22,455 nt of DNA from the NCBI GenBank assembly GCA_946626265.1, contig CAMOUE010000011.1, positions 1 through 22,455 of the forward strand, written 5' to 3'. The position numbers were made by a program, and so were the translations under genes. Positions 1 through 7,434 of the stretch are shown in pieces (positions within the stretch are counted from its first letter, which is position 1; the number at the start of each line of letters is the position of its first letter). Under the pieces are notes generated by a model. That model was not told the origin of the DNA. It searched no databases and saw only the letters and a program-made list of their open reading frames with translations. This DNA is from an uncultured Eggerthellaceae bacterium (GTDB taxonomy: Bacteria; Actinomycetota; Coriobacteriia; Coriobacteriales; Eggerthellaceae).

Positions 1-2
1 CC

Positions 3-47
3 ATCCGCGTTGAATCGCGCGAGAAGCTCCGTGAACGCATCCGCTAG
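3..47 (+). CDS. C-terminal end of a possible plus-strand gene (partial, cut by window edge)
   Basis: Reading from base 3 gives 14 codons (IRVESREKLRERIR) followed by TAG at 45-47. The charged Arg/Glu-rich tail looks like an ordinary protein C-terminus. The stop lies 9 bases from the stop of the convergent minus-strand sugar transferase, which is normal packing for two converging genes. The fragment is too short to identify a family, and the reading frame could be open by chance, so the call rests mainly on position. Confidence 0.4.
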   Translation: MRVESREKLRERIR

Positions 48-60
48 CGACCGGCGCTAG
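44..60. terminator. Short perfect inverted repeat spanning two convergent stop codons
   Basis: CTAGCG and CGCTAG are perfect 6-bp arms around the loop ACCGG. The left arm contains the TAG of the possible plus-strand gene and the right arm contains the TAG of the minus-strand sugar transferase. There is no T-run on either side, so it would be a weak intrinsic terminator at best. It could also be a by-product of two TAGCG-type gene ends facing each other. Confidence 0.25.
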
Positions 61-875
61 AGCTGTTTTGCGCCTTCGACGTGCATGTCGGCGGTGTAGA
101 CGTCTTCGTGTTTGAACACGACGCCGAACGTCTGCAGGAAAATCTGCGCGTCGAGCCTGAAGCTCGCGTGGTCGACGTAGTAGAGGTCGAGCGCGATGCG
201 GTCGTGCAGGTGAAGCGCGTTGCGGCCGTGAACGGCTGCGTAGCCGGTGACGCCGGGCTTCATGGTGAGCTTGCGCTCCTCGCCGGGCTCGTACAGGTCC
301 GCCTCGCTGCGCAGGTTGGGACGCGGCCCAACGACGCTCATGTCGCCTTTCAGGACGTTCAGGAACTGCGGGATCTCGTCGAGGCTCCGTGCGCGCATGA
401 ACGCGCCCACTTTCGTGATACGCGGGTCGACCGGCCCGTTGTACGTCGTGCCGTCGTCGTTCACGAGGGCGGGTGCGTTCACTTTCATGGAGCGCAGCTT
501 GTACATCGTGTAGTCGATGCCGTCTTTGCCCACGCGCGGCGCGTTGTAGAAGATCGGGCCGCCGTCCTCCAGCTTGATTGCCGTGCCGCAAATCGCCGTC
601 ACGGCTCCGACGACGGGCAACGCGGCTATCCCGATGGCGATGTCGCACAGGCGCTTGCCGTAGGCGAGGTAGAACGTCGTGTTCTCGGTGCCCTTCTTCA
701 CGATTCTCGTCGAGGCGACGGCTCCTGCGACGGCGCCTGCGACCGCCGCCGCGCCGGCGATGGCCGTCACGGCTGTCTTGTTCTGCGCGATCGAGCGCGT
801 GGTCTTGACGATTCGGGACGCCTTTGCGCCGGCGTGCGCAAGCGTTTTTGCGCAGGAGAAAAGCGATGCTGCCAC
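57..875 (-). CDS. PglC-like sugar transferase (polyprenyl-phosphate sugar-1-phosphate transferase)
   Basis: A 272-residue bacterial sugar transferase (PF02397 type). The family transfers a sugar-1-phosphate from a nucleotide sugar to undecaprenyl phosphate at the inner membrane face, the first step of lipid-linked glycan synthesis. Visible signatures are KRLCD at 74-78 before a re-entrant hydrophobic helix (79-100), GGPIFY at 105-110, MYKLRSM at 124-130, SLDEIPQ at 164-170 with the catalytic Asp166-Glu167 pair, VVGPRP at 181-186 and KPGVTG at 206-211. It has the short catalytic form without the five-helix WcaJ membrane domain, but adds an Ala-rich hydrophobic segment at about 34-57. The start is GTG at 875, preceded on the minus strand by AGAGGAG five bases upstream. 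It lies 18 bases after the glycosyltransferase stop, so the two are surely one operon. Stop TAG. The exact sugar cannot be told. Confidence 0.9.
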   Translation of the reverse strand: MAASLFSCAKTLAHAGAKASRIVKTTRSIAQNKTAVTAIAGAAAVAGAVAGAVASTRIVKKGTENTTFYLAYGKRLCDIAIGIAALPVVGAVTAICGTAIKLEDGGPIFYNAPRVGKDGIDYTMYKLRSMKVNAPALVNDDGTTYNGPVDPRITKVGAFMRARSLDEIPQFLNVLKGDMSVVGPRPNLRSEADLYEPGEERKLTMKPGVTGYAAVHGRNALHLHDRIALDLYYVDHASFRLDAQIFLQTFGVVFKHEDVYTADMHVEGAKQL

Positions 876-893
876 GAGTGCTCCTCTGATGGT

Positions 894-2180
894 CTATGTG
901 AGATCCCTGATGAGATTAACGATTGTCTTGTACGAATTGCGTTGGTCGAACTGCTCTTCGGCGACCGCGCGACCGCGCGCTCCCATCGCCGCGCGCTTTT
1001 CGTCGTCGCTGGCAAGGTCGAGGATGGCGTTGGCGAGCGCGTGCGCGTCTTCGGCCTCGACGTTCACGCCGAAGCCGTCCGCATCGACTTTCGCCCGGAA
1101 CTCGGGGCTCGACCCGGTGTTGATGAGCGGGATGCCGGCGGCGAGGTAGTCGCCGATTTTCGTGACGATGCTCTGTGCCGCTTTCTTCACGAGCGAGTTC
1201 ACCGTGACGTCCGATGCGCACAGGTAGGCGGCCATGAGCTCGTACGGCGCGTAGCCGACGAAGTCGACCGGCGCGTCGAGCGAGGAGGCGAGCTGCTCGA
1301 GCTTCTCGCGGTCGGGGCCGTCGCCGAGGAGCTTCACGCGGATGCGCGGGTCGTCGGCAGCGCAAATCGCCGCCGCCTCGATGAGCGTCGCCAGGTCGTA
1401 GCTCGCGCCGATCGTGCCGGCGTAGGTGACCCAGAACTCCCCATCGGGCTTTGCGGCCTCGGACGCGCGCTCGCGCGCGCCTTCGTCGAACCGTGCAAGG
1501 TCGTTGCCGACGTAGACGGTGCGCTTGATGTAGGGCTCGTCGCGGTCGGCGGCGGGCCTGTTCGCGTATTCGTCGGAGGTCCCGACGGCGGCGGTGGCCA
1601 GCTCGTACGTGCGCTTGGCGTCGCGTGCGAACGAAGCGAACGCGATGTCGCTCAGGACGGGTACGTCCACGACCATGCGCATGGCCTCCGGCCACAGGTC
1701 GTTGACGTCGACGACGAAGGGGATGTTGTGCTCGGCGGCGACTTCGGCGCACACGCGGGAAAGGTTGTTCGGCGGAATTTCGGCGTAGATGAGGTCGTAT
1801 GCCTGCGGGTCGTCCGCGAACCTGCTGTTGAACGACGCCCGGAGGTTGCGCGCAAGGATCCTGTGGCTGTTGATTCGCCCGAGGTCGAGGTTCCGCTTGT
1901 AGCCGGGTTCGTAGACGAAGCGGATCCGGTACGGCAGGTTCTGGTAGCAAGCGCGCGTCGTGTCGCGCTGGGACTTGTACCAGTGCTGGAACGACGATGT
2001 GAACAGGTCGACTTCGAACCCCTCGGACGCGAGGAGCTCCGCGAGGAAGCGGAAGCGCGTCGACCCGCGCGTCTCGTCGCCGAGCTTGATGCCAAGCGAT
2101 ACGATGGCGATTCGTTTCGCCCGCTGGGGGCGTTGCGCGCCGAGTCCGAACTCGTCGGGATATGTGTAGTAGCCTTCCAT
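894..2180 (-). CDS. GT4-family glycosyltransferase (WbuB-like)
   Basis: A 428-residue GT-B fold glycosyltransferase of family 4, likely cytoplasmic and membrane-peripheral, adding a sugar to the lipid-linked intermediate begun by the adjacent sugar transferase. The N-terminal domain opens with RIAIVSLG near residue 23 and has DVNDLWPEA, as in WbuB-type enzymes. The C-terminal nucleotide-sugar domain shows VTYAGTIG, KLLGDGPDREKLE, the helix KIGDYLAAGIPLI and GSSPEF (the donor-binding Glu region). The ATG at 2180 is preferred over upstream in-frame ATGs because the extension to 2327 is Arg-rich and unlike the family, and because a TATAAT lies only 7 bases before this ATG, which implies a leaderless message. 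No Shine-Dalgarno sequence precedes it. Stop TAG. Donor and acceptor sugars are unknown. Confidence 0.88.
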   Translation of the reverse strand: MEGYYTYPDEFGLGAQRPQRAKRIAIVSLGIKLGDETRGSTRFRFLAELLASEGFEVDLFTSSFQHWYKSQRDTTRACYQNLPYRIRFVYEPGYKRNLDLGRINSHRILARNLRASFNSRFADDPQAYDLIYAEIPPNNLSRVCAEVAAEHNIPFVVDVNDLWPEAMRMVVDVPVLSDIAFASFARDAKRTYELATAAVGTSDEYANRPAADRDEPYIKRTVYVGNDLARFDEGARERASEAAKPDGEFWVTYAGTIGASYDLATLIEAAAICAADDPRIRVKLLGDGPDREKLEQLASSLDAPVDFVGYAPYELMAAYLCASDVTVNSLVKKAAQSIVTKIGDYLAAGIPLINTGSSPEFRAKVDADGFGVNVEAEDAHALANAILDLASDDEKRAAMGARGRAVAEEQFDQRNSYKTIVNLIRDLT

Positions 2181-2187
2181 GCGACGA

Positions 2188-2196
2188 ATTATAGCA
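2188..2196 (-). promoter_or_regulatory. Extended -10 promoter of the glycan operon, likely leaderless
   Basis: On the minus strand the sequence reads TGCTATAAT, a perfect TATAAT with the extended-10 TG motif. The seven bases TCGTCGC separate it from the ATG at 2180, so transcription would start at or next to the A of the start codon. No good -35 is seen at 16-18 bases, which extended -10 promoters tolerate. Confidence 0.65.
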
Positions 2197-2330
2197 TTGG
2201 GCGTCGAAAGCCATTGCGTAAGCTCGCGCAGATGAAACGCAGGCGCAATGCCCGCCCGCCGCCTTGGCCGGCATTCGAACGATTCTGGGCCCATATATCG
2301 CGGTAGCTGGCGCCATTTCGGTTCCATTCA

Positions 2331-2339
2331 TGGTAATCT
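2331..2339 (+). promoter_or_regulatory. Candidate extended -10 promoter of the L,D-transpeptidase gene
   Basis: TGGTAATCT fits a TGn extended -10 with a TAATCT hexamer. It would start transcription near A2346 and leave a leader of about 32 bases carrying GAGAGG (2365-2370) seven bases before the ATG at 2378. No clear -35 is present. The 197-bp region 2181-2377 holds this and the divergent glycan promoter; nothing else is evident there. Confidence 0.4.
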
Positions 2340-2377
2340 TTCTCGAATAAGCGAAACAAAGCTCGAGAGGTTTCACC

Positions 2378-5290
2378 ATGGCACGTTCAAGAACATGTAT
2401 GCTCGCATTCGCGCTTGCCCTTGCCGCTTCGCTGGCGATTCCGCAATTCGCGTTCGCCGCCGAAGGCGACGGCGCGGACACGGACCCTGTTATCGGCGTC
2501 GGGCAGGCGCAGCCCGTCGCATCGAACGATGGGGCCGCTGAGGGCGAGGGGATAGTCCCCGCCACGCCGCCTGCCGAAGCCGACGGCGAGGTCGGCGGCC
2601 AGGCGTCTGGAGCTGCCGATGCGGACGCCGTGGTCGGCGCAGGTGTTGCGGTCGGTTCCGAGAACGGCCCTGCCGTCCTTGACGCGACGGGCGCAGACGG
2701 GCAGGAAGGCGAGCCCGCCGCCGGTGCGGAGGGTTCTGCCATAAACGACGGCTCCGACGAAACGGGCGCACCTGCAATCGATGGCCCCGCGGATGATGCG
2801 GTTGACGAATCTGCCGAACAAGAGCCTGCGGAGGCAAAGCCTGCTGCCGAGGCGGAGAAGCCGTCGGAGGCAAAGCCCGCTGCCGGGGCGGAACAGGCTC
2901 CTGCGTCGAAGCCCGCGCCGACGAGCAAGCCCGCAACGACGGCGAAGCCTGCGGCGACGCCGAAGCCCGAAACGGCAGCGAAGCCCGCGGCTACCGCCAA
3001 GCCTGCGACCACGACCAAGCCTGCGACCACGACCAAGCCCGCGGCCTCGGCCAAACCCGCGGCTGCGACCGAGTCCGTTGCGGCGAGCGGCGCGAAGGCG
3101 GCGCCTGCTGCGTCCGCGAGCGCGCTCAAAATCCAGACGGCTGCAAAGGCGACCTCCAAGAAGCAGGGCGTCAAGGCCCAAGGCGGCAAGGCGCCGAGCG
3201 CAACGATTTCCTATCGCACCCATGTGCAGAAAGTCGGCTGGCAAGGCTGGAGGACCAACGGCTCGATGGCCGGCACGTCCGGCCGCAGCCTGCGCCTCGA
3301 GGGCCTTCAGGTCAAGTTGTCGGGCATCTCGGGCCACGTACAGTACAAAGTGCACGTGCAGAACATCGGGTGGCAGGACGTCCGCGCCGATGGGACCGTC
3401 GCCGGCACGCACGGCAAGAGCCTGCGCCTCGAGGCAATGCGCATCGCGCTGACGGGCGAGGCGTCCAAATGGTATGACATCGAGTATCGCACCCATGTGC
3501 AGAAAGTCGGCTGGCAAGGCTGGGTCAAGAACGGCGCCATGTCCGGCACGTCTGGCCGCGGGCTGCGCCTCGAAGGTCTCGAGGTCCGGCTCGTTCCCAA
3601 GAAGGCCAAGTCTTCCAAGGGCGGCGAGGGCCTGGTCGGCGTAACCTACACGGGCCACGTCCAGAGCATCGGCTGGCAGGGCTGGACGAACGACGGCAAG
3701 TCCGCCGGCACGTCCGGCCGCGGCCTTCGCGTCGAGGCGCTCAAGGTCAAGCTCCAGAGCGGCGGGTTCACGGGCGGCATCGAGTACCAGACGCACGTGC
3801 AGAAGAAGGGCTGGATGCCGTGGTCGAAGAACGGCGCCATGGCCGGCACGTCGGGCCAGAGCCTGCGCATCGAGGCCCTCAAGGTCCGCCTGACCGGCGA
3901 AATCGCCAAGACCTACGACATCGCCTACCGCACCCACGTCCAGAGCGACGGATGGCAGGGCTGGGTCGCCAACGGCGGCCTCGCCGGAACGACCGGCCGC
4001 GGCCTTCGCGTCGAGGCGCTCCAGATCAAGCTCGTTCGCAAGGGCTCCTCGCAGAATGTCTCCGAGGGCGTGTACACGATCACCATCGCCGACAACGCGA
4101 ACCTCGCGCTGGACGATCCGTCCGGCAAATCCAACACCGGGCTGCAGCAGCGCCTCGCGCGCGTCGACAACGAGACGAAGCAGCGCTACTACGTGCGCAA
4201 CGAGGGCGGCGGCACGGTGTCCTTCCAGAACATCGCCTCCGGCCTCTTCCTCGCCGACCAGGGCGGGATCCTCGTCCAGAAGCCCGATTCCACGTCCAAG
4301 GCGCAGCGTTGGAAGCTGTCCTGGGATGGCGGCGTCACGATCACGAACGCGAGCACGGGCAAGGGCATCACCGTCGGCAGCCCCACGCACGGCGCCTACG
4401 TGAAGACCATGAGCAACCCGCGTGGCTGGTCGTTCACCGCGAAGGACCTGTTCGTCGACGGCACGTACAACATCATCAACAAGGCGCAGGACAAGAACCT
4501 GAACCTTTCCGGCGGAAGCTGGCAAGACGGCGCCAACATCGAGGTCTACAGCCGCATGGACGATCCGCGCCAGGCGTTCCAGATCGAGAAGCGCAGCGGG
4601 AACCTCTATCGGATCACGAACGCCGAGACGGGCAGGGCCGTCGAGGCCGGCAGCGGCGGGAACGTGCGCCAGTGGCACACGGACGGCTCGAACGAGCAGC
4701 TCTGGAAGCTCGAGTTCAGCCGCAAGGGCGGCTTCACGTTCACGAACCATGCCAACGGCAAGGTGATGACCGCGAGCGGGTCGGGCGGCAACGAGGCCAA
4801 CGTCGCAACGTCTTCGTTTAGCGGCTCGCGGAACCAGATGTGGTCGTTCAGGGCGGTCGACTACGAGCCCGACTGGGTGCTCCAGGAGGCGTACGAGGTC
4901 GCCGAAGGGCTCTACAGCTCCACCGGTTACCTCATCACGGTCGACACGACGAACAACCGCCTCGTCGTCTTCGAGGACACCAACAGCGGTTGGGTCCCTC
5001 TCTATAACTGGGATTGCTGCACGGGCGCATGGGATACGCCCACGCCCCATGGCGATCATTACGTCAGCGGCCGAGGGTATTCGTTCGGCGCCGGCTACAC
5101 GTGCTACTACTACACCGTGTTCAACGGTCCGTACTACTTCCATTCGGTCCTGTACTACGAGAATTCCGACGAGATCATGGAGAGCGGCCTCGGCAAGAAC
5201 TGGTCGCACGGCTGCGTGAGGCTCGACATCGACAATGCGTACTGGATTTGGACAAATATTGCAGACGGCACGCACGTCCGAATTTACTAG
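2378..5290 (+). CDS. Secreted L,D-transpeptidase with ChW repeats and ricin-like domain
   Basis: A 970-residue exported wall enzyme. Residues 1-27 form a signal peptide (positive start, hydrophobic core, cleavage near AFA). An acidic Ala/Gly-rich stretch and a Lys-Pro-Ala linker (154-231) follow. Six ChW repeats occupy 277-553, with repeat tyrosines at 279, 323, 370, 424, 470 and 517 and a GW-x-x-W core; repeat 2 has lost the second Trp. About 560-860 resembles ricin-type beta-trefoil lectin repeats. The C-terminus is a YkuD L,D-transpeptidase domain with PTPHG and SHGCVRL, catalytic Cys946 and His944. Such enzymes make 3-3 cross-links or attach proteins to peptidoglycan. No sortase motif or membrane anchor is seen, so the ChW array probably holds it on the wall. 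A Cys-Cys pair just before PTPHG is unusual. Start ATG with SD GAGAGG at 2365. Stop TAG. Confidence 0.92.
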   Translation: MARSRTCMLAFALALAASLAIPQFAFAAEGDGADTDPVIGVGQAQPVASNDGAAEGEGIVPATPPAEADGEVGGQASGAADADAVVGAGVAVGSENGPAVLDATGADGQEGEPAAGAEGSAINDGSDETGAPAIDGPADDAVDESAEQEPAEAKPAAEAEKPSEAKPAAGAEQAPASKPAPTSKPATTAKPAATPKPETAAKPAATAKPATTTKPATTTKPAASAKPAAATESVAASGAKAAPAASASALKIQTAAKATSKKQGVKAQGGKAPSATISYRTHVQKVGWQGWRTNGSMAGTSGRSLRLEGLQVKLSGISGHVQYKVHVQNIGWQDVRADGTVAGTHGKSLRLEAMRIALTGEASKWYDIEYRTHVQKVGWQGWVKNGAMSGTSGRGLRLEGLEVRLVPKKAKSSKGGEGLVGVTYTGHVQSIGWQGWTNDGKSAGTSGRGLRVEALKVKLQSGGFTGGIEYQTHVQKKGWMPWSKNGAMAGTSGQSLRIEALKVRLTGEIAKTYDIAYRTHVQSDGWQGWVANGGLAGTTGRGLRVEALQIKLVRKGSSQNVSEGVYTITIADNANLALDDPSGKSNTGLQQRLARVDNETKQRYYVRNEGGGTVSFQNIASGLFLADQGGILVQKPDSTSKAQRWKLSWDGGVTITNASTGKGITVGSPTHGAYVKTMSNPRGWSFTAKDLFVDGTYNIINKAQDKNLNLSGGSWQDGANIEVYSRMDDPRQAFQIEKRSGNLYRITNAETGRAVEAGSGGNVRQWHTDGSNEQLWKLEFSRKGGFTFTNHANGKVMTASGSGGNEANVATSSFSGSRNQMWSFRAVDYEPDWVLQEAYEVAEGLYSSTGYLITVDTTNNRLVVFEDTNSGWVPLYNWDCCTGAWDTPTPHGDHYVSGRGYSFGAGYTCYYYTVFNGPYYFHSVLYYENSDEIMESGLGKNWSHGCVRLDIDNAYWIWTNIADGTHVRIY
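2837..3070 (+). repeat. Lys-Pro-Ala/Thr low-complexity linker with an 18-bp tandem duplication
   Basis: Codons for KPA/KPAT-type units recur between residues 154 and 231 of the transpeptidase. Within it, positions 3002-3019 and 3020-3037 are identical 18-bp copies encoding PATTTK. This is a flexible cationic spacer between the export signal and the wall-binding repeats. Unit number is likely to vary between strains by slippage. Confidence 0.8.
3206..4036 (+). repeat. Array of six ChW (clostridial hydrophobic W) repeats
   Basis: Six units with consensus Y-x-x-HVQ-x-x-GWQGW, then AGT-x-GR-x-LR-x-E-x-L-x-x-L, spaced 44-54 residues apart. ChW repeats (PF07538) are associated with surface or wall binding in clostridia and some actinobacteria. 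Repeats 1 and 3 share an identical 39-bp DNA block (3212-3250 and 3485-3523), while the rest of those two units differ at many bases. Confidence 0.85.
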
Positions 5291-5319
5291 CGTCGCGACA
5301 ACGACGGTGACGTAAACTT

Positions 5320-5350
5320 AAGGGCTGGTTGCCTCAGGCGACCAGCCCTT
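5320..5350 (+). terminator. Strong hairpin between the transpeptidase gene and glnA
   Basis: Arms 5320-5333 and 5337-5350 pair over 14 bp (one U-G wobble) around the loop TCA. No T-run follows; the next bases are CGACTATC. It may terminate the transpeptidase transcript, but its right arm ends only 10 bases before the glnA Shine-Dalgarno, so it could also be part of a glnA leader. No convincing promoter lies between the hairpin and glnA. Confidence 0.5.
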
Positions 5351-5373
5351 CGACTATCAAGAGGAGAGACGGC

Positions 5374-6711
5374 ATGAATCCCGAGCAAGATTTCGTGATG
5401 AAAACCATAAAGAGCCGCGACGTTCACTTCGTTCGCCTGTGGTTCACAGACGTGCTCGGCGCGATGAAGTCGTTTGCCGTTTCGCCGTCCGAAATAGAGA
5501 ACGCCTTTTCCGACGGCATGGGATTCGACGGGAGCTGCGTGGCGGGGTTCAGCCCGACCGAGGAGTCGGACATGCTCGCGCACCCCGATCCGTCCACGTT
5601 CCAGGTGCTGCCTTGGCGCCCGTCCGACAACGCCGTCGCCCGCATGTTCTGCGACATTCGGACGCCTGACGGCAATGCGTTCGAGGGCGACCCGCGGCAC
5701 GTGCTTCGCCGCATGGTCGACAAGGCGGCGGAAGCTGGCTACGTTTTCAACGTCGGCCCCGAGCTGGAGTACTACTACTTCAAGGACCAGGATACGCCCG
5801 AGCCGCTCGACCGCGGCGGGTATTTCGACCTCACGAGCCTCGACTACGCATCTGACCTGCGGCGCGATACCGTTCTCACGCTCGAGAAGCTCGGCATTCC
5901 CATCGAGTACTCGCACCATGAGAACGGCCCGTCGCAGCACGAGATCGACCTTCGCTACACCGATGCGCTGTCCATGGCGGATGCCGTGATGACCTACAAG
6001 CTCGTCGTCAAGGAGATTGCCATCGAACACGGCGTCCATGCGTCGTTCATGCCCAAGCCGCTCGCAAGCGCGCCCGGTTCGGGCATGCACGTTCACCAGA
6101 GCCTGTTCGATTTCGACGGCAACAACCTGTTCTACGACGAGGATGATCCGCTCGGATACAACCTGTCCGCGACCGCAAAGCACTACATCGCCGGCATTTT
6201 GAAGTATGCGCCCGAGTTCTGCCTGATCACGAACCAGTGCGTGAATTCCTACAAACGCCTGGCGGCAGAAGGCGAGGCCCCTTCCCGGATTTCGTGGGCG
6301 CGCACGAATCGCTCGACGCTCATCAGGGTGCCTGGCTATCGCCCGCATCGCGCGGAGGCGTGCCGCATCGAGTTGCGCAGCCCCGACCCGTCGGCGAACC
6401 CCTACCTTGCATTTGCGGTCATCTTGGCGGCCGGGCTGGCGGGAATCGAAGAGAAGCTCGACCTTGTCGCCCCGGTCGAAGACAAGAACCTGTTCACGCA
6501 TGGCGGAACGCTCGGGCAGGGCAAGAGCCGCTCGGTGCTTCCCCTCTCGCTCGGCGACGCGATCGACAGGTTCGAGACGTCCGAGCTCATGCGCGAAACG
6601 CTCGGAGAGCACATCCACTCGTATCTCGTCGAGGCGAAGCGGGCCGAATGGGTCGAGTACCTTAGGCACGTGAGCTCGTGGGAACTCGACCGCTATCTCG
6701 CGATCTTATAG
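5374..6711 (+). CDS. glnA: Glutamine synthetase type I (GSI-alpha-like)
   Basis: A 445-residue glutamine synthetase that makes glutamine from glutamate, ammonia and ATP, expected to be a cytoplasmic dodecamer. Visible motifs are FDGS near residue 50, GPELEYYYF with metal ligands Glu130 and Glu132, ENGPSQHE (183-190), GSGMHVHQS with His239 and His241, NSYKRL followed by GEAP (the flap glutamate), NRSTLIRVP and RIELRSPD. The position of the adenylylated tyrosine of beta-type enzymes is Phe374 (KNLF), and the length matches the alpha type, so covalent adenylylation is not expected. The ATG at 5374 is chosen because GAGGAG lies seven bases upstream; an upstream TTG at 5329 falls inside the hairpin. 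It is followed after 19 bases by a GlnR-like regulator. Stop TAG. Confidence 0.96.
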   Translation: MNPEQDFVMKTIKSRDVHFVRLWFTDVLGAMKSFAVSPSEIENAFSDGMGFDGSCVAGFSPTEESDMLAHPDPSTFQVLPWRPSDNAVARMFCDIRTPDGNAFEGDPRHVLRRMVDKAAEAGYVFNVGPELEYYYFKDQDTPEPLDRGGYFDLTSLDYASDLRRDTVLTLEKLGIPIEYSHHENGPSQHEIDLRYTDALSMADAVMTYKLVVKEIAIEHGVHASFMPKPLASAPGSGMHVHQSLFDFDGNNLFYDEDDPLGYNLSATAKHYIAGILKYAPEFCLITNQCVNSYKRLAAEGEAPSRISWARTNRSTLIRVPGYRPHRAEACRIELRSPDPSANPYLAFAVILAAGLAGIEEKLDLVAPVEDKNLFTHGGTLGQGKSRSVLPLSLGDAIDRFETSELMRETLGEHIHSYLVEAKRAEWVEYLRHVSSWELDRYLAIL

Positions 6712-6730
6712 GGGGGCGGAATCGGGTCTC

Positions 6731-7399
6731 ATGAAGAAACGGGTAGTTTTCATAGCGGATAGCCTGGACAACGCTTACAAATTCCAGCAGGTCCTCGCGG
6801 CGTTCGACGTCGAGATCGCCGCAGGATCGACCATTCAGATCAAGAAGCTTCTCGCTCCGTCGGCTAGCTGCGATTTGATCATCTTCGAATCGCGCGGTTC
6901 CGCCGGCGCCTACCTCGAGGAGATCGAATCGGCATCGGACGATAGAGCGTGCCCGCTGCTCGTCATCGTGGACGAAGGCGGGATAGAGCGCTTGAGGCCG
7001 ATGACGTCGGCGCCCTGCGATTTCGTCGTGCACGGCGCGAGCCAGACCGAGTGCAGCGCGCGCGTGGGCCGATTGCTGCGCGACGATGCCGCCGCGTCCT
7101 CCTCCGACACGATAACCATCGATGCCATGACCATCAACCTGGCAACGTACCAGGTGACGGTCGCAGACGAGCCCATCGACCTGACGTACCTCGAGTACGC
7201 GCTGCTCGCCTTCCTCGCACGACACCCGGGGAGGACCTTCTCGCGCGACGCGCTGCTCCAGCATGTTTGGGGCTTCGATTACTACGGCGGCTCCCGTACC
7301 GTCGACGTCCACGTGCGCCGAATCCGCGCAAAGCTCGGACCCGAGCTCGCCCAGCGTCTCGAGACGGTCCGCGGCGTCGGCTACTTGTGGAATGCTTGA
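6731..7399 (+). CDS. glnR: GlnR-like OmpR-family nitrogen regulator with atypical receiver domain
   Basis: A 222-residue DNA-binding protein with an N-terminal receiver-like domain (1-120) and a C-terminal OmpR-type winged helix (about 130-222; HPGRTFSRDALLQHVWGFDY, SRTVDVHVRRIRAKLGP, RGVGYLW). Both halves resemble actinobacterial GlnR, the orphan regulator of nitrogen assimilation, including CPLLVIVDEGG in the receiver. The usual phosphoacceptor Asp is Glu53 (IIFESRG), and Arg55 keeps the acid-x-Arg spacing of GlnR Asp50/Arg52, which supports a phosphorylation-independent dimer. It lies 19 bases downstream of glnA on the same strand, probably co-transcribed, so feedback control of glnA is likely. 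The Shine-Dalgarno is weak (G-run 6712-6717 is far away). It is the only complete gene here ending in TGA. The gene symbol is inferred from similarity and context. Confidence 0.82.
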   Translation: MKKRVVFIADSLDNAYKFQQVLAAFDVEIAAGSTIQIKKLLAPSASCDLIIFESRGSAGAYLEEIESASDDRACPLLVIVDEGGIERLRPMTSAPCDFVVHGASQTECSARVGRLLRDDAAASSSDTITIDAMTINLATYQVTVADEPIDLTYLEYALLAFLARHPGRTFSRDALLQHVWGFDYYGGSRTVDVHVRRIRAKLGPELAQRLETVRGVGYLWNA

Positions 7400-7434
7400 T
7401 GGAATCGTTAAAACCTGGTGAAAGGTAGCTTCCT

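Noticed and set aside
2271..2300. TTCGAA motif resembling a tRNA T-loop
   Set aside because: The flanking bases do not form a T-stem on either strand, and no acceptor or anticodon arm is present. No tRNA was found elsewhere.
81..2306. A 741-codon plus-strand frame across the glycan genes
   Set aside because: It lies antisense to two well-supported minus-strand genes, and its composition is a low-complexity Val/Arg/Asp shadow.
916..3189. A 757-codon minus-strand frame running through the divergent promoter region
   Set aside because: It overlaps genes on both strands, begins inside the transpeptidase coding region, and its sequence is Ala/Pro and Arg low complexity.
2387..5275. A 962-codon open frame antisense to the whole transpeptidase gene
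   Set aside because: It is Arg/Leu/Asp/Ala-rich with no recognisable domain, signal or ribosome site. Biased third codon positions in a GC-rich gene leave the antisense frame open.
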